Under the pieces are notes generated by a model. That model made no database searches. It was given only the letters and a program-made list of their open reading frames with translations, and was not told the DNA's origin. The translations under genes and the position numbers were made by a program. Of a stretch of 64,000 bases of DNA, positions 26,102 through 35,028 are shown in pieces. Source of the DNA: Okeania sp. KiyG1 (GTDB taxonomy: Bacteria > Cyanobacteriota > Cyanobacteriia > Cyanobacteriales > Microcoleaceae); NCBI RefSeq assembly GCF_014132355.1, contig NZ_BLZO01000117.1, positions 62,001 to 126,000 on the forward strand, read 5' to 3'. Numbering within the stretch: position 1 is the stretch's first letter; the number at the start of each line of letters is the position of its first letter.

Positions 26102-27853
26102 CTAGAATGACAAGCAAACCACCCGGAAACCCACATTGTTAATGCAGATGTTTGTATTATCCCAGTCACGATCAGCGCTCCGACACCACCAGGGATAGTC
26201 ATTCCAACTGCCACCACAGAGCACTCGTAACTCATTATTTTCGCTACTTTCCCAAGTACTGTCATCAGTGGACACACCTTCATAGCTATTATGCCAAATA
26301 TCCTGACACCACTCGTCTACATTCCCATGCATATCATATAAACCAAAAGCATTGGGAGGAAAACTTCCCACATCAGTAGTATGTTCTCGATATAGACCTT
26401 TAGGCGCATTGCTATAAGTATACTTGCCATTGTAGTTAACTAAATCAGTCGTAATAGTAGGGCCAAAATAAAAAGGAGTAGTCGTACCAGCGCGACAAGC
26501 ATATTCCCACTGATTCTCACTAGGTAGTCTATAGGTTTTCCTAGTCTTCTCAGATAGCCTTTGACAAAATTCTGTAGCGTTATGCCATGTTACTCTTTCT
26601 ACTGGGCGATTTCCTCCTTTAAAGTGAGAAGGATTTTCCCCCATAATGACTAAATATTGGTCTTGAGTAATGGGGTATTTACTCATACAAAAAGGTTGAA
26701 GAGTTACTTGACGCTGGGGACTTTCTTTATCAGTTCTTCCAGCTTCGTTTTTCGGTGAACCTATGAGAAAACCACCACCAGGAATATAAACCATTTCTAA
26801 TTTAATACCATTACCTAAATCTTCTATTTTTTGCCTAGCATTTCTCTGGGTGCGCTTGATGATTTTGCCAGAGTTGTTGACCGTCACAACCTCAAAAGTA
26901 AACGTTTCTCCTTTTGCTGCTTCTTTTGTAAATATTGGAAATATTTTTGGTTTATAAATAGAGTTGATTTTTTTTTGAGATTTAGGGTTAACAACCGATA
27001 ATATCTCTCCTACATTTTGAAACCTTTTCTTAGTCGCTCCCATAATCATTCGATCTAACAGTTTAGCAACTTCATCACTTACGGTAAACTTTAAATATTC
27101 TCGCCACACCCATTCACCTTCACTCACATCAAATAAATCAAAAGGTTCTACCTGAGTTAATAAATGAATACAAGTTACACCCAAACTATAAATATCACTA
27201 GCAAAAGTTGCTTTTCCTAATGCTTGCTCTGGGGCAGCATATCCTGCCGAACCAATTACAGTTCCTGTCACAGCTAAAGCAGTCTTTGTTGCATATTTAG
27301 CTGCCCCAAAATCTACTAATAATAATTGGTTATCTTTCCTTCTCCTAATTATATTCTCTGGTTTAATATCTCGATGAATTACCTGTCGAGAATGAATAAA
27401 TTCCAATACGGGCAATAAACTTTTTAATAACTCCCAAATTTGCCTTTCATCAAAAGTTCCTGACAACTCTAACTCCTGTTTTAAATTTTGCCCGTCGATA
27501 AATTCTTGCACTAAATACTGTCGGTTATCCTGAGTAAAATATGCCAAAAGTTCGGGTATTTGTGGATGTCTACCTAAACTATCTAAACGTTCAGCTTCTT
27601 GGGCAAATAATAAGGCGGCTTTTTCTAGGTTTTTGGTTCCTTGAGCTTGAGGAAAAAATTGTTTAATTACACAAAAAGGTTTTGATGGTCTGTACTCATC
27701 TACAGCTTGAAAAGTTCTGCCAAAACCACCTTGCCCAATAATTTTTAGAGCGCGATAACGTTCGACTAAAATTAATTTTTCACCGCAGCTTTGACAAAAT
27801 TTTGTTTCTGGTGGGTTGGTTTTTAAACAATCTGGGTTTAGGCATTGGGTCAT
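26102..27853 (-). CDS. Ser/Thr protein kinase with C-terminal FGE (sulfatase-modifying factor) domain
   Basis: Start placed at MTQCLNPDC, giving 583 residues. A zinc knuckle (CLNPDCLKTNPPETKFCQSC, paired Cys) precedes a Hanks-type kinase: glycine loop GQGGFGRTF, VIK lysine, HRDIKPEN, DFGAAKY and APEQ, all intact. After a linker comes an FGE-like domain (LEMVYIPGGGFLIGSP, ERVTWHNATEFC, LPSENQWEYACRAG, FGLYDMHGNVDEWC, GFRVV). In cyanobacteria such FGE/C-type-lectin folds on kinases are usually ligand-binding rather than enzymatic. The last 38 codons are hypervariable against the paralogue at 29.5 kb, as in retroelement-diversified proteins. The related tnpB element lies upstream in the opposite direction. 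Confidence 0.9.
   Translation of the reverse strand: MTQCLNPDCLKTNPPETKFCQSCGEKLILVERYRALKIIGQGGFGRTFQAVDEYRPSKPFCVIKQFFPQAQGTKNLEKAALLFAQEAERLDSLGRHPQIPELLAYFTQDNRQYLVQEFIDGQNLKQELELSGTFDERQIWELLKSLLPVLEFIHSRQVIHRDIKPENIIRRRKDNQLLLVDFGAAKYATKTALAVTGTVIGSAGYAAPEQALGKATFASDIYSLGVTCIHLLTQVEPFDLFDVSEGEWVWREYLKFTVSDEVAKLLDRMIMGATKKRFQNVGEILSVVNPKSQKKINSIYKPKIFPIFTKEAAKGETFTFEVVTVNNSGKIIKRTQRNARQKIEDLGNGIKLEMVYIPGGGFLIGSPKNEAGRTDKESPQRQVTLQPFCMSKYPITQDQYLVIMGENPSHFKGGNRPVERVTWHNATEFCQRLSEKTRKTYRLPSENQWEYACRAGTTTPFYFGPTITTDLVNYNGKYTYSNAPKGLYREHTTDVGSFPPNAFGLYDMHGNVDEWCQDIWHNSYEGVSTDDSTWESSENNELRVLCGGSWNDYPWWCRSADRDWDNTNICINNVGFRVVCLSF
26117..26235 (-). other. Hypervariable C-terminal segment (variable-region-like), copy 1
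   Basis: Codons for RVLCGGSW through GFRVVC. The variable positions fill with residues such as D, Y, W, N, T and I on a fixed G-G-x-W...CRSA...GF(R)VV framework. That is how the variable region of diversity-generating retroelement targets looks in C-type-lectin/FGE folds. No template repeat or reverse transcriptase is in this window. Confidence 0.55.
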
Positions 27854-27994
27854 GGTTGCTCTCCTGATTTTATCTAAGTGTTGCGAGAAGACCCGCGCTC
27901 TGCGGTTACGGGAGCGTCGTATGGGAATCGCAATCAATGCTGATATTTCAAAGACTTTGTGTTAAACTGTGGAAAGTTAATTAGCTAGTAGTAA

Positions 27995-29200
27995 ATGGTC
28001 GAGAAAGCATACAAATTTAGAGTCTACCCAACACCAGAACAAGAAAACTTGTTGCGGAGGACTTTAGGCTGTGTACGCCTCATCTACAACAAAGCTTTAG
28101 CTGCGAGGACTCAAGCTTGGCATGAGAACAAAGAACGGGTAGGATATACTCAAACCTCAGCCATGCTTACGAATTGGAAGAAACAGGAAGATTTAGATTT
28201 TCTGAGTGAAGTTAGTAGTGTCCCATTGCAACAAGGCTTGAGGCATTTACAAACTGCATTCACTAACTTTTTTAGTGGGCGTGCTAAATACCCTAATTTT
28301 AAGAAAAAGCGGAATGGTGGTAGTGCAGAGTTCACAAAATCCGCATTTAAGTGGAAAGATGGTCAAGTCTACCTAGCTAAATGTGCTGAACCATTACCGA
28401 TCAGATGGAGTAGGCAACTTCCACAAAACTGTGTACCAACGACAATTACCGTAAAACTTGACCCAAGTGGTAGATGGTCAGTGTCTTTGAGAGTCAATGA
28501 CCCTAGAGATTTAAAACTGAACCCAGTAACCAAGCAAGTTGGTATTGATTTAGGAATTACCAGTTTAGTTACTACCAGTGATGGAGAAAAAATTGCTAAC
28601 CCAAAAAAACTCAACAAGTTACACAAAAAATTAAGGTTAGCTCAGAAGTCTCTAAAGAGAAAAACCAAGGGGTCTAATAACTATCAAAAGGCCAGGCTGA
28701 AAGTAGCGAGAATACATGCAAAAATCAAAGATTCAAGACTTGACTTTACTCACAAGCTGACTACTCAACTGATTCGTGAAAATCAAACGATAGTAGTTGA
28801 AGATTTAGCTGTAAAAAACATGGTTAAGAATCACAAGTTAGCCAGAGCTATCAGTGATGCTAACTGGGGAGAGCTGGTAGGACAATTAGAGTACAAGGCT
28901 GAGTGGTACGGAAGACAATTGATAAAAATCGACCGATATTTTCCTAGTTCTAAGCGTTGCTCTAATTGTGGTCATACAGTAGAAAAGTTACCTCTAAATA
29001 TTAGAGAGTGGGATTGTCCAGAGTGTGGTAATCACCATGACCGCGATATCAACGCTTCGATAAACATTTTGGCTGCGGGACTCGCAGTGTCAGTCTGTGG
29101 AGCGACCGTAAGACCTGAAGGGAGTAAGTCTCGGAAGGCAGGTGCTAAGAAACAGAAAGCCCCTAACAGCAATGCTAGGGAATCCCACGCTGTCTCGTAG
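27995..29200 (+). CDS. tnpB: TnpB, second lineage, RNA-guided nuclease of an IS200/IS605-type element
   Basis: A 401-residue TnpB with N-terminal HTH (MVEKAYKFRVYPTPEQ) and RuvC residues D in GIDLGITSL, E in VVEDLAVKNM and D in DRDINASINI. The zinc finger CSNCGH...CPECG is also present. Everything needed for nuclease activity is present. The sequence differs greatly from the copy at 16.4 kb, so it is a separate element family. The right end runs to about GTCGGGAGGATGCCAA (29221), where the guide would start. A shortened relative with the same two ends lies 2.3 kb upstream. The element separates the two paralogous kinase-FGE genes. Confidence 0.92.
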   Translation: MVEKAYKFRVYPTPEQENLLRRTLGCVRLIYNKALAARTQAWHENKERVGYTQTSAMLTNWKKQEDLDFLSEVSSVPLQQGLRHLQTAFTNFFSGRAKYPNFKKKRNGGSAEFTKSAFKWKDGQVYLAKCAEPLPIRWSRQLPQNCVPTTITVKLDPSGRWSVSLRVNDPRDLKLNPVTKQVGIDLGITSLVTTSDGEKIANPKKLNKLHKKLRLAQKSLKRKTKGSNNYQKARLKVARIHAKIKDSRLDFTHKLTTQLIRENQTIVVEDLAVKNMVKNHKLARAISDANWGELVGQLEYKAEWYGRQLIKIDRYFPSSKRCSNCGHTVEKLPLNIREWDCPECGNHHDRDINASINILAAGLAVSVCGATVRPEGSKSRKAGAKKQKAPNSNARESHAVS

Positions 29201-29403
29201 AGCAGCGTCGGGAGGATGCCAACTTCTTAGTTTCTACTTCTTTCTACTTCAATAGAATTCCCGATAGGTAGTAAGGATAATAAAAAGTATGGAGATATCT
29301 GTTTTATTTGTAGGTAGGGTAAAGATTTTCTCACCCTAACATTAAAAATCATCTTGGTTTTGTAATTTGGAGTAAAAATGTGAATCAAGGAGATAGCTTC
29401 CTC

Positions 29404-29430
29404 AAAAAAAATCGCCACTTGCTGAGGCGA
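29404..29430 (-). terminator. Rho-independent terminator downstream of the second kinase-FGE gene
   Basis: On the minus strand TCGCC, nine loop bases and GGCGA form a stem directly followed by eight T residues, 25 bases beyond the stop of the FGE reading frame. This is a textbook intrinsic terminator. Confidence 0.75.
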
Positions 29431-29455
29431 GAATGAAAGAGGGAAAAACAGGAAA

Positions 29456-30966
29456 CTAAAAACCAGGTAAACAAACAATACGAAAACCAGCCCGGGAATT
29501 ACGTTCATAGGTATAGAAGCTATGGCGACAGGCACTCCGACAACTCCTAGTAAGGTTGCACCAACAACCACCACGAATCACTCTTTTATTACTATTCCCT
29601 GGACTTTCCCAAGTACTTCCGTCAGTAGGAGAACTATCATAGTTATCGTGCCAAATATCTAGACACCACTCCCAGACATTTCCATGCATATCATATAAAC
29701 CAAAAGCATTGGCAGGAAAAATTCCTACTTCGGTTGTTTTTTGTCGATACTCACTTTGAGGAGCTTTGCCATAAGTATAGTTGCCATTGTAGTTGGCTAA
29801 CTCAGACGTTATAGTTTCTCCAAAATAGAAAGGAGTAGTTGTCCCGGCGCGACAAGCATATTCCCACTGACTCTCACTGGGCAGTCTATAAATTTTTCCA
29901 GTTTTTTCAGATAGCTTTTGACAGAACTCTTTGGCGTTATGCCATGTTACTCTTTCTACTGGGCGGTTTTCTCCTTTAAAGTCAGAAGGATTTTTTCCCA
30001 TAATGGCTAAATATTGGTTTTGAGTAATGGGGTATTTACTCATATAAAAAGGTTTTAGGATTACTTGATGCTGAGGGCTTTCTGCATCATATCTGTGTAG
30101 TTCATTTTTCGGGGAACCCATGAGAAAACTTCCGCTAGGAATATAAACCATTTCTAATTTAATACCATTACCTAAATCTTCTATTTTTTGTCTGGCATTA
30201 CCAGGAGTACGGTTGATTATTTTGCCAATATTATTTACAGTTACTACTTCAAAAGTAAATATTTCTCCTATTTCTGTTTCTGGTATTGATTCTGGAAATG
30301 TTTGTGGTGGAGGGGTCTGGTTAATAACGGGTGGTACTGTTAAATTTTGAGATTTTTGTGGTGGAGGGGTCAACTTTTTTTCCGTTGGATAAGTCTGATT
30401 AATAAGGGAGGATATTTCCCCAGGATTTTGAAATCTTTTGTTAGTTGTACCCACCTCCTAATAATATTTTCTGGTTTAATATCTCGATGAATTACCTGTT
30501 GAGAATGAATAAATTCCAATACGGGCAATAAACTTTTTAACAACTCCAAAATTTGTCTTTCATCAAAAGCTCCTGACTCTTTTAATTCCTGTTGTAAATT
30601 TTGCCCGTCGATAAATTCTTGTACTAAATATTGTCGATTATCTTGAGTGAAATATGCCAAAAGTTCGGGAATTTGTGGATGTCTACCTAAAGTATCTAAA
30701 CGTTCAGCTTCTTGAGCAAATAATAGAGCAGCTTTTGATAAATTTTTCGGTTCTTGTAATTGGGGTAAAAATTGTTTAATTACACAAAAAGGTTTTGAGG
30801 GTTTAAATTCATCCACAGCTTGAAAAGTTCGACCAAAACCACCCCTTCCAATAATTTTTAGGGCCCGATAACGTTCGACTAAAACTAATTTTTCATGGCA
30901 ACTCTGACAGAATTTGGTTTCTGGTGGGTTTAATTTTAAACAATCAGGATTTAGGCATTGAGTCAT
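29456..30966 (-). pseudogene. Kinase-FGE paralogue with the kinase core deleted
   Basis: The N-terminal 165 residues match the first kinase (zinc knuckle, GRGGFGRTF, HRDIKPENIIRR). The sequence then jumps to the end of the kinase domain (MGTTNKRFQNPGEISS), losing the DFG and APE segments, and the junction is out of frame. Beyond it the linker (with a repeated LTPPPQKS-like piece) and FGE domain are intact and open, ending GFRIVCLPGF. A kinase cannot be made. The downstream 332-residue frame could still give a free FGE domain if it has its own start (MGTTNKRF), but no ribosome-binding site is clear. Neighbouring coding sequence is about 88 percent identical to the intact paralogue by eye, so the deletion is fairly recent. 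Confidence 0.85.
29471..29590 (-). other. Hypervariable C-terminal segment (variable-region-like), copy 2
   Basis: Codons for RVIRGGCW through GFRIVC. It aligns without gaps to the same segment at 26.1 kb but differs at about 51 of 114 bases by my hand count, while the preceding FGE-coding sequence differs at roughly one base in eight. Confidence 0.55.
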
Positions 30967-31140
30967 TTCAGTTAGCCTCCTCCGGAGGAACTTCGTTAAC
31001 AGTTATCAGTTAGCCTCCTATGGTCGGAACTGCGTTATCAGTTATCAGTAGTTCGTGCAATAGGGAGGCTTGAAATACTGAAGTTTATTATTTTCATCCC
31101 TTTAAAAGGGGAAGTCTGAGACCTTATTTTTGGGTCATAG
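30967..31140. repeat. Inverted core-plus-heptamer element with palindromic inserts
   Basis: Contains CTCCTCCGGAGGAACTTCG and CTCCTATGGTCGGAACTGCG palindromic pieces, TTATCAG heptamers and the CCCTTTAAAAGGGGAAG core, in reverse orientation. It sits directly upstream of the damaged kinase gene, where that gene's promoter would be expected. Confidence 0.65.
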
Positions 31141-31439
31141 TTTATAATCTGATTTTATCTTCTTAGTTTTTCGCGATTGTAAATATTTAGCTTCTGCCAT
31201 AGCTCTAAGTATTTCTTTTCCAAAATAATACTTTCAGATAGATAAATTTGAGCTATAAAAGTTGCTGGTCTATTTCAAGCAAATTTTTCTATTGTTTCTA
31301 GGGTTTTGATAATTTTTTCACTGAATTAATGACAGAAAAAATTGGTAGAATGTCAAAAAATCTGACATTTGCTCTAGTAGCTACTAATTTTTATCTAGTT
31401 CAATCTTCGGTATTTTCATGCTTTAGTTCAGCCAGCTAT

Positions 31440-31800
31440 ATAGCTAATGTGTGGTAGAAAATTTTCATCTTAAATTTCAAATATTGCTTCAACATAAGTC
31501 AAAGCTTTTAGAACTTGATTTTTTCCCAAATATCGGTCAATCAAGAAAATAATTTATGATTTTTTTAGCTTGGTTCGATAATATTTTGTTTTTTAAATAA
31601 GAGAATTTTCACAAAAGTTTTTATAAGTTTCACTGTAAATTTCAAATATTACTTTAACATAAATCAAAGCTTTTAGAACTTGACTTTTTCCCAAATATCG
31701 GTCAATCAAGAAAACAATTTATGATTTTTTTAGCTTGGTTAGACAATGTTTTGTTTTTCAGAGAAGAGAATTTTTACAAACGTTTTTTAGAGCTTTCACT
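31440..31800. repeat. Two-copy tandem repeat of about 170 bases downstream of the KGK gene
   Basis: The blocks around 31480-31630 and 31645-31800 share AAATTTCAAATATT, CCCAAATATCGGTCAATC and GAGAATTTT-ACAAA words in the same order. A partial third copy lies at about 32020-32095. The last words overlap the 3' end of the KGK gene, so the unit arose by duplicating the gene's downstream region. Confidence 0.65.
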
Positions 31801-31998
31801 CCGGCAAATATAATCTAATTCCTTCGGGTTAAATAGTTAAATATTAGCCAAATTATAGCTCTATTTCAAGATTAGCTTTCCTCTACTGAAATGACCGATA
31901 ATTATATTGATATTCTCTATATTATTCTGGCAAAAAAATCAACATAACCTTTTGATTTTCAGTTTGCATTTGCACCAATAACTATCACCAATTTTCAC
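31790..31998 (-). pseudogene. Relic of the KGK-domain gene 3' half
   Basis: On the minus strand, pieces align in order with the 3' half of the intact gene at 32092-32589, including the segments encoding SGWQKGRLRVKTYVNF and the C-terminal DIRQSEGYKKLL. It is heavily mutated and has no open frame. Confidence 0.6.
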
Positions 31999-32091
31999 TT
32001 AATTTTTTCTAAAACATCAGTGAATAAAGAAAACGATTTATATTTCTTGAGCTTGGTTCAATAATGTTTCGTTTCTCAGGGAAGAGAATTT

Positions 32092-32589
32092 TTACAAAAG
32101 TTTTTTATAGCCTTCACTCTGACGAATATCATCTAATGGTGATTCAGGTTCAATAGTTAAATCTGGGGAAAATTCTAGTTCTATTTTAATTTCTGATTTT
32201 GGTTGGTTATCTTTGCTTGCTGGTTGCCAAGAATTATAATTGAATCCTCTATTGTCTCCCGGTAAAAAATTAACATAAGTTTTGACTCTAAGTCTACCTT
32301 TTTGCCAACCACTATCACCAGGTTTTAAGAGTTGACATTCTATTTCTTCACTCACTGATTCCCATTTGCTACTATTTAATCCTATATGTACTTTCTTATC
32401 CACAATAAACCCTCCATTTAATCTGGCAAAAATTACCAAAAATCGATTATTGCCATTCTGCTGCGGTGAATAAATTGTGGCTTTTATTGGCTCTAAACAC
32501 AATTCTTTAAATCTGCAAACTGTAAATGTATCTTTGCCAAATAATAAAACATCATCGTCATTTTTAAGTAATTGAAAATTATCACTCAT
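32092..32589 (-). CDS. KGK-domain protein
   Basis: A 165-residue soluble protein. Its N-terminal LFGKDTFTVCRFKELCLE matches the KGK domain, a family found almost only in cyanobacteria and named for a Lys-Gly-Lys motif (here FGK). The second half has beta-strand pattern and a Pro/Glu-rich tail. Function is unknown; the family is often multi-copy and linked to stress or regulation without direct proof. Degenerate copies of its 3' part lie downstream. Confidence 0.75.
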   Translation of the reverse strand: MSDNFQLLKNDDDVLLFGKDTFTVCRFKELCLEPIKATIYSPQQNGNNRFLVIFARLNGGFIVDKKVHIGLNSSKWESVSEEIECQLLKPGDSGWQKGRLRVKTYVNFLPGDNRGFNYNSWQPASKDNQPKSEIKIELEFSPDLTIEPESPLDDIRQSEGYKKLL

Positions 32590-32890
32590 ATTAACTAACT
32601 CATCTAAACTAGCAATCGTTACTATATCAACTTAACTACTTACACTTATTTTTAGTGATACTTTTATACTTTATTTAAAATTTAACTTTCTCTTCTTGAT
32701 AACTAATACCAAATCTGGTTATTATAGACTGATTATAAGGTAAGGCATAACATAGATATCTATCACCAACTTTTCTAAATCCGATTTAGTATAAAGTATT
32801 CTCTCTTAGATAACTAAAACCTTCTTCCTTCTTACTTTTTCCTTCTTACTTTTTCCTTCTTACTTCTTACTTCTTCCTTCTTCCTTCCTT

Positions 32891-34168
32891 ATGAAAATAT
32901 TAATAGTAGGTAACGGCGGTAGAGAACACGCGATCGCCTGGAAATTATCCCACTCTCCCCAAGTTCAACAAATATTTTGTACCCCAGGTAACGGCGGTAC
33001 TGCCACTCTGCAAAAATGCCAAAATATACCCATCCCTGTTGAAGACTTCCCAGCCCTCAAACAACTTATTGCTGACCAAAATATTTCCCTAGTAGTTGTC
33101 GGCCCAGAAGTACCCTTAGCCCTGGGCATTACTGACTATCTACAACAACCAAACCTCAAAATATTTGGCCCCACCAAAGCAGGCGCAGTCCTCGAAGCTA
33201 GTAAATCATGGGCTAAAGATTTTATGGCCGAAGCAAATATTCCCACGGCCAAATCAGCCACCTTTACCAACGCCGAAACGGCCAAAGCTTACATCAAAGA
33301 AGTTCCCATAGTGGTCAAAGCAGATGGTCTAGCTGCTGGAAAAGGAGTTACCGTTGCCACTACAATTGAAATGGCTCATCATGCCATAGATGCCATCTTT
33401 CCAGGAGAATTCGAGAAAGATACCCATTCTGTGGTAGTCGAAGAATTTCTCACAGGTCAAGAAGTATCGGTTTTAGCCCTCACTGATGGATTAAGTATTC
33501 GTCCCCTATTACCAGCTCAAGACCATAAACAAGTAGGTGAAGGAGATACTGGACTCAATACTGGAGGTATGGGCGCTTATGCTCCCACTCCTATCATTAT
33601 GCCGGAACTAATGACTAGAATTCAACAAGAAGTTCTAGAACCAACTTTGACTAATTTGCAAAAACGTGGTATTGACTACCGAGGCATTGTTTATGCTGGA
33701 TTAATGATTAGTCCTCAAGGAGAGCCAAAAGTATTAGAATTTAACTGTCGGTTCGGCGACCCAGAAACTCAACCTATTCTCTCTCTGCTAGAAACTCCAT
33801 TGGAAGAGTTATTGTTGGCCTGTTGTGAACAGCGTTTAGCTGAGTTGCCCCCGATAAATTGGAAACCAGGAGTAGCAGTGTGCGTAGTTTTAGCCTCCGG
33901 GGGTTATCCAGAAGCTTATGAAAAAGGTAAAGTAATTTCTGGAATAGAAAAAGCTGAAGCTACTGGAGTAACTGTATTTCATGCAGGAACTAAATTACAG
34001 GAACAACAGTTAGTGACCGATGGTGGCCGTGTATTGGGAGTAACAGCAATAGGGTCTGATTTTTCTGAAGCTAGGGCAAAAGTTTACAATGCTGTAGATT
34101 CTATAGAGTTTGACCGAATGTATTATCGGCGGGATATTGGTAGTCGAGTTTTTGGGTTTGTTCATTAA
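32891..34168 (+). CDS. purD: Phosphoribosylamine-glycine ligase
   Basis: The 425-residue PurD catalyses the second step of purine synthesis: 5-phosphoribosylamine plus glycine plus ATP gives glycinamide ribonucleotide. The N-terminal GNGGREHAIAWKL is diagnostic. The ATP-grasp core has KADGLAAGKGV, the metal-binding LEFNCRFGDPETQ and the C-terminal domain beginning near VAVCVVLASGGYPE. Length is normal. It stands alone; CTTCTTAC-type tracts directly precede the start codon and no ribosome-binding site is obvious (CTTCCTT upstream), which is not unusual in cyanobacteria. Confidence 0.97.
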   Translation: MKILIVGNGGREHAIAWKLSHSPQVQQIFCTPGNGGTATLQKCQNIPIPVEDFPALKQLIADQNISLVVVGPEVPLALGITDYLQQPNLKIFGPTKAGAVLEASKSWAKDFMAEANIPTAKSATFTNAETAKAYIKEVPIVVKADGLAAGKGVTVATTIEMAHHAIDAIFPGEFEKDTHSVVVEEFLTGQEVSVLALTDGLSIRPLLPAQDHKQVGEGDTGLNTGGMGAYAPTPIIMPELMTRIQQEVLEPTLTNLQKRGIDYRGIVYAGLMISPQGEPKVLEFNCRFGDPETQPILSLLETPLEELLLACCEQRLAELPPINWKPGVAVCVVLASGGYPEAYEKGKVISGIEKAEATGVTVFHAGTKLQEQQLVTDGGRVLGVTAIGSDFSEARAKVYNAVDSIEFDRMYYRRDIGSRVFGFVH

Positions 34169-34169
34169 T

Positions 34170-34400
34170 GGATAATTGATAATTACCTCGGGTTTTAACC
34201 GTTACGGAATTGAAGATCAGGAAATATTATTTCTTCTCTTGGTCCATTGGATATGGCGAGGGGACCCGAAGAGTGACAGAGCCGCTTTCCTAGCGGAATG
34301 AAGGGCGCAAACGTGGTCCGCCATCCCTCGACGGCTTTTTTCCCCTTAAAAGGGGAAGCTTTAAACCATAATTATTTAATTATTAATTATTCGGTAAATC
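34170..34400. repeat. Long inverted core-plus-heptamer element after purD
   Basis: Starts with GGATAATTGATAATTACC, contains TGGATATGGCGAGGGGACC, a GAGCCGCTTTCCTAGCGG palindromic piece and the CCCCTTAAAAGGGGAAG core, and ends ATTATTCGGTAAAT. The copies near 51.5 and 62.05 kb share the TGGATATGG block, so a longer subfamily exists. Confidence 0.7.
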
Positions 34401-34466
34401 GGGTGCATCTCCATTTTGAATAAAGCCAAAAATTTATCGCTTTTAGGCAACAGGCAACAGGGAATA

Positions 34467-34625
34467 TATAGGGTCTGCTGAAAAAATTGGTTGGTGGGGG
34501 TAGGACACGGGGACACGGAGACACGGAGACGCGGAGACGGGTTGATTTGGGCGGGAACAGGCAACGGTTTCGGCCATCTTATGTGAAGAAATTTTCTTGA
34601 ATTTCAGTATTTTGAGGTAAATAAG
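34467..34625. mobile_element. Partial miniature element of the TTAGGGTTTGCTGA family
   Basis: The left end TATAGGGTCTGCTGAAAAA matches the family at 5.2 and 15.0 kb, and a GGGGACACGGAGACACGG tract replaces the usual variable repeat. I cannot find a convincing right end. Confidence 0.5.
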
Positions 34626-34831
34626 AACCATAAACGTAGGAGATAAACTTAATATAAAAAGTTCAATTAGCTCTATTACCGCAAGCTATTGTGACTTTTA
34701 GCTTTATGAGCGCTAGTCCGATATAGGAAAAAAGTATTTTTGCAAATATTGAGATGCACCCGGCAAATCAAAATATAAATAAAATAAATCTAAGCTTTCA
34801 AGAATTCTTAGTTATCCTAATTAATAATATA

Positions 34832-34950
34832 GTCAAAAATGCCTACTAAATTTTGACTTTTAAATTTAAACTTTTGACTTTTGACTTTTAAATTTAAACT
34901 TTTGACTTTTGACTTTTAAATTTAAACTTTTGACTTTTGACTTTTGACTT
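34832..34950. repeat. CTTTTGA heptamer tract upstream of nblS
   Basis: Repeated TTTTGACTTTTAAATTTAAA units and CTTTTGA heptamers fill the 120 bases before the first possible nblS start, so the promoter is either within or upstream of the tract. Confidence 0.85.
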
Positions 34951-35028
34951 AAAAATGCTTGCCCTCCTAAAAAAATCGGAGAAATTATCGCTAACTGGTG
35001 GTCTGAGTTTACCCTCCAGACCAAACTC

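Noticed and set aside
26102-27853. FGE domain as a true formylglycine-generating enzyme
   Set aside because: There is no sulfatase nearby, and the domain is fused to a kinase with a variable tail, which fits ligand binding better than catalysis.
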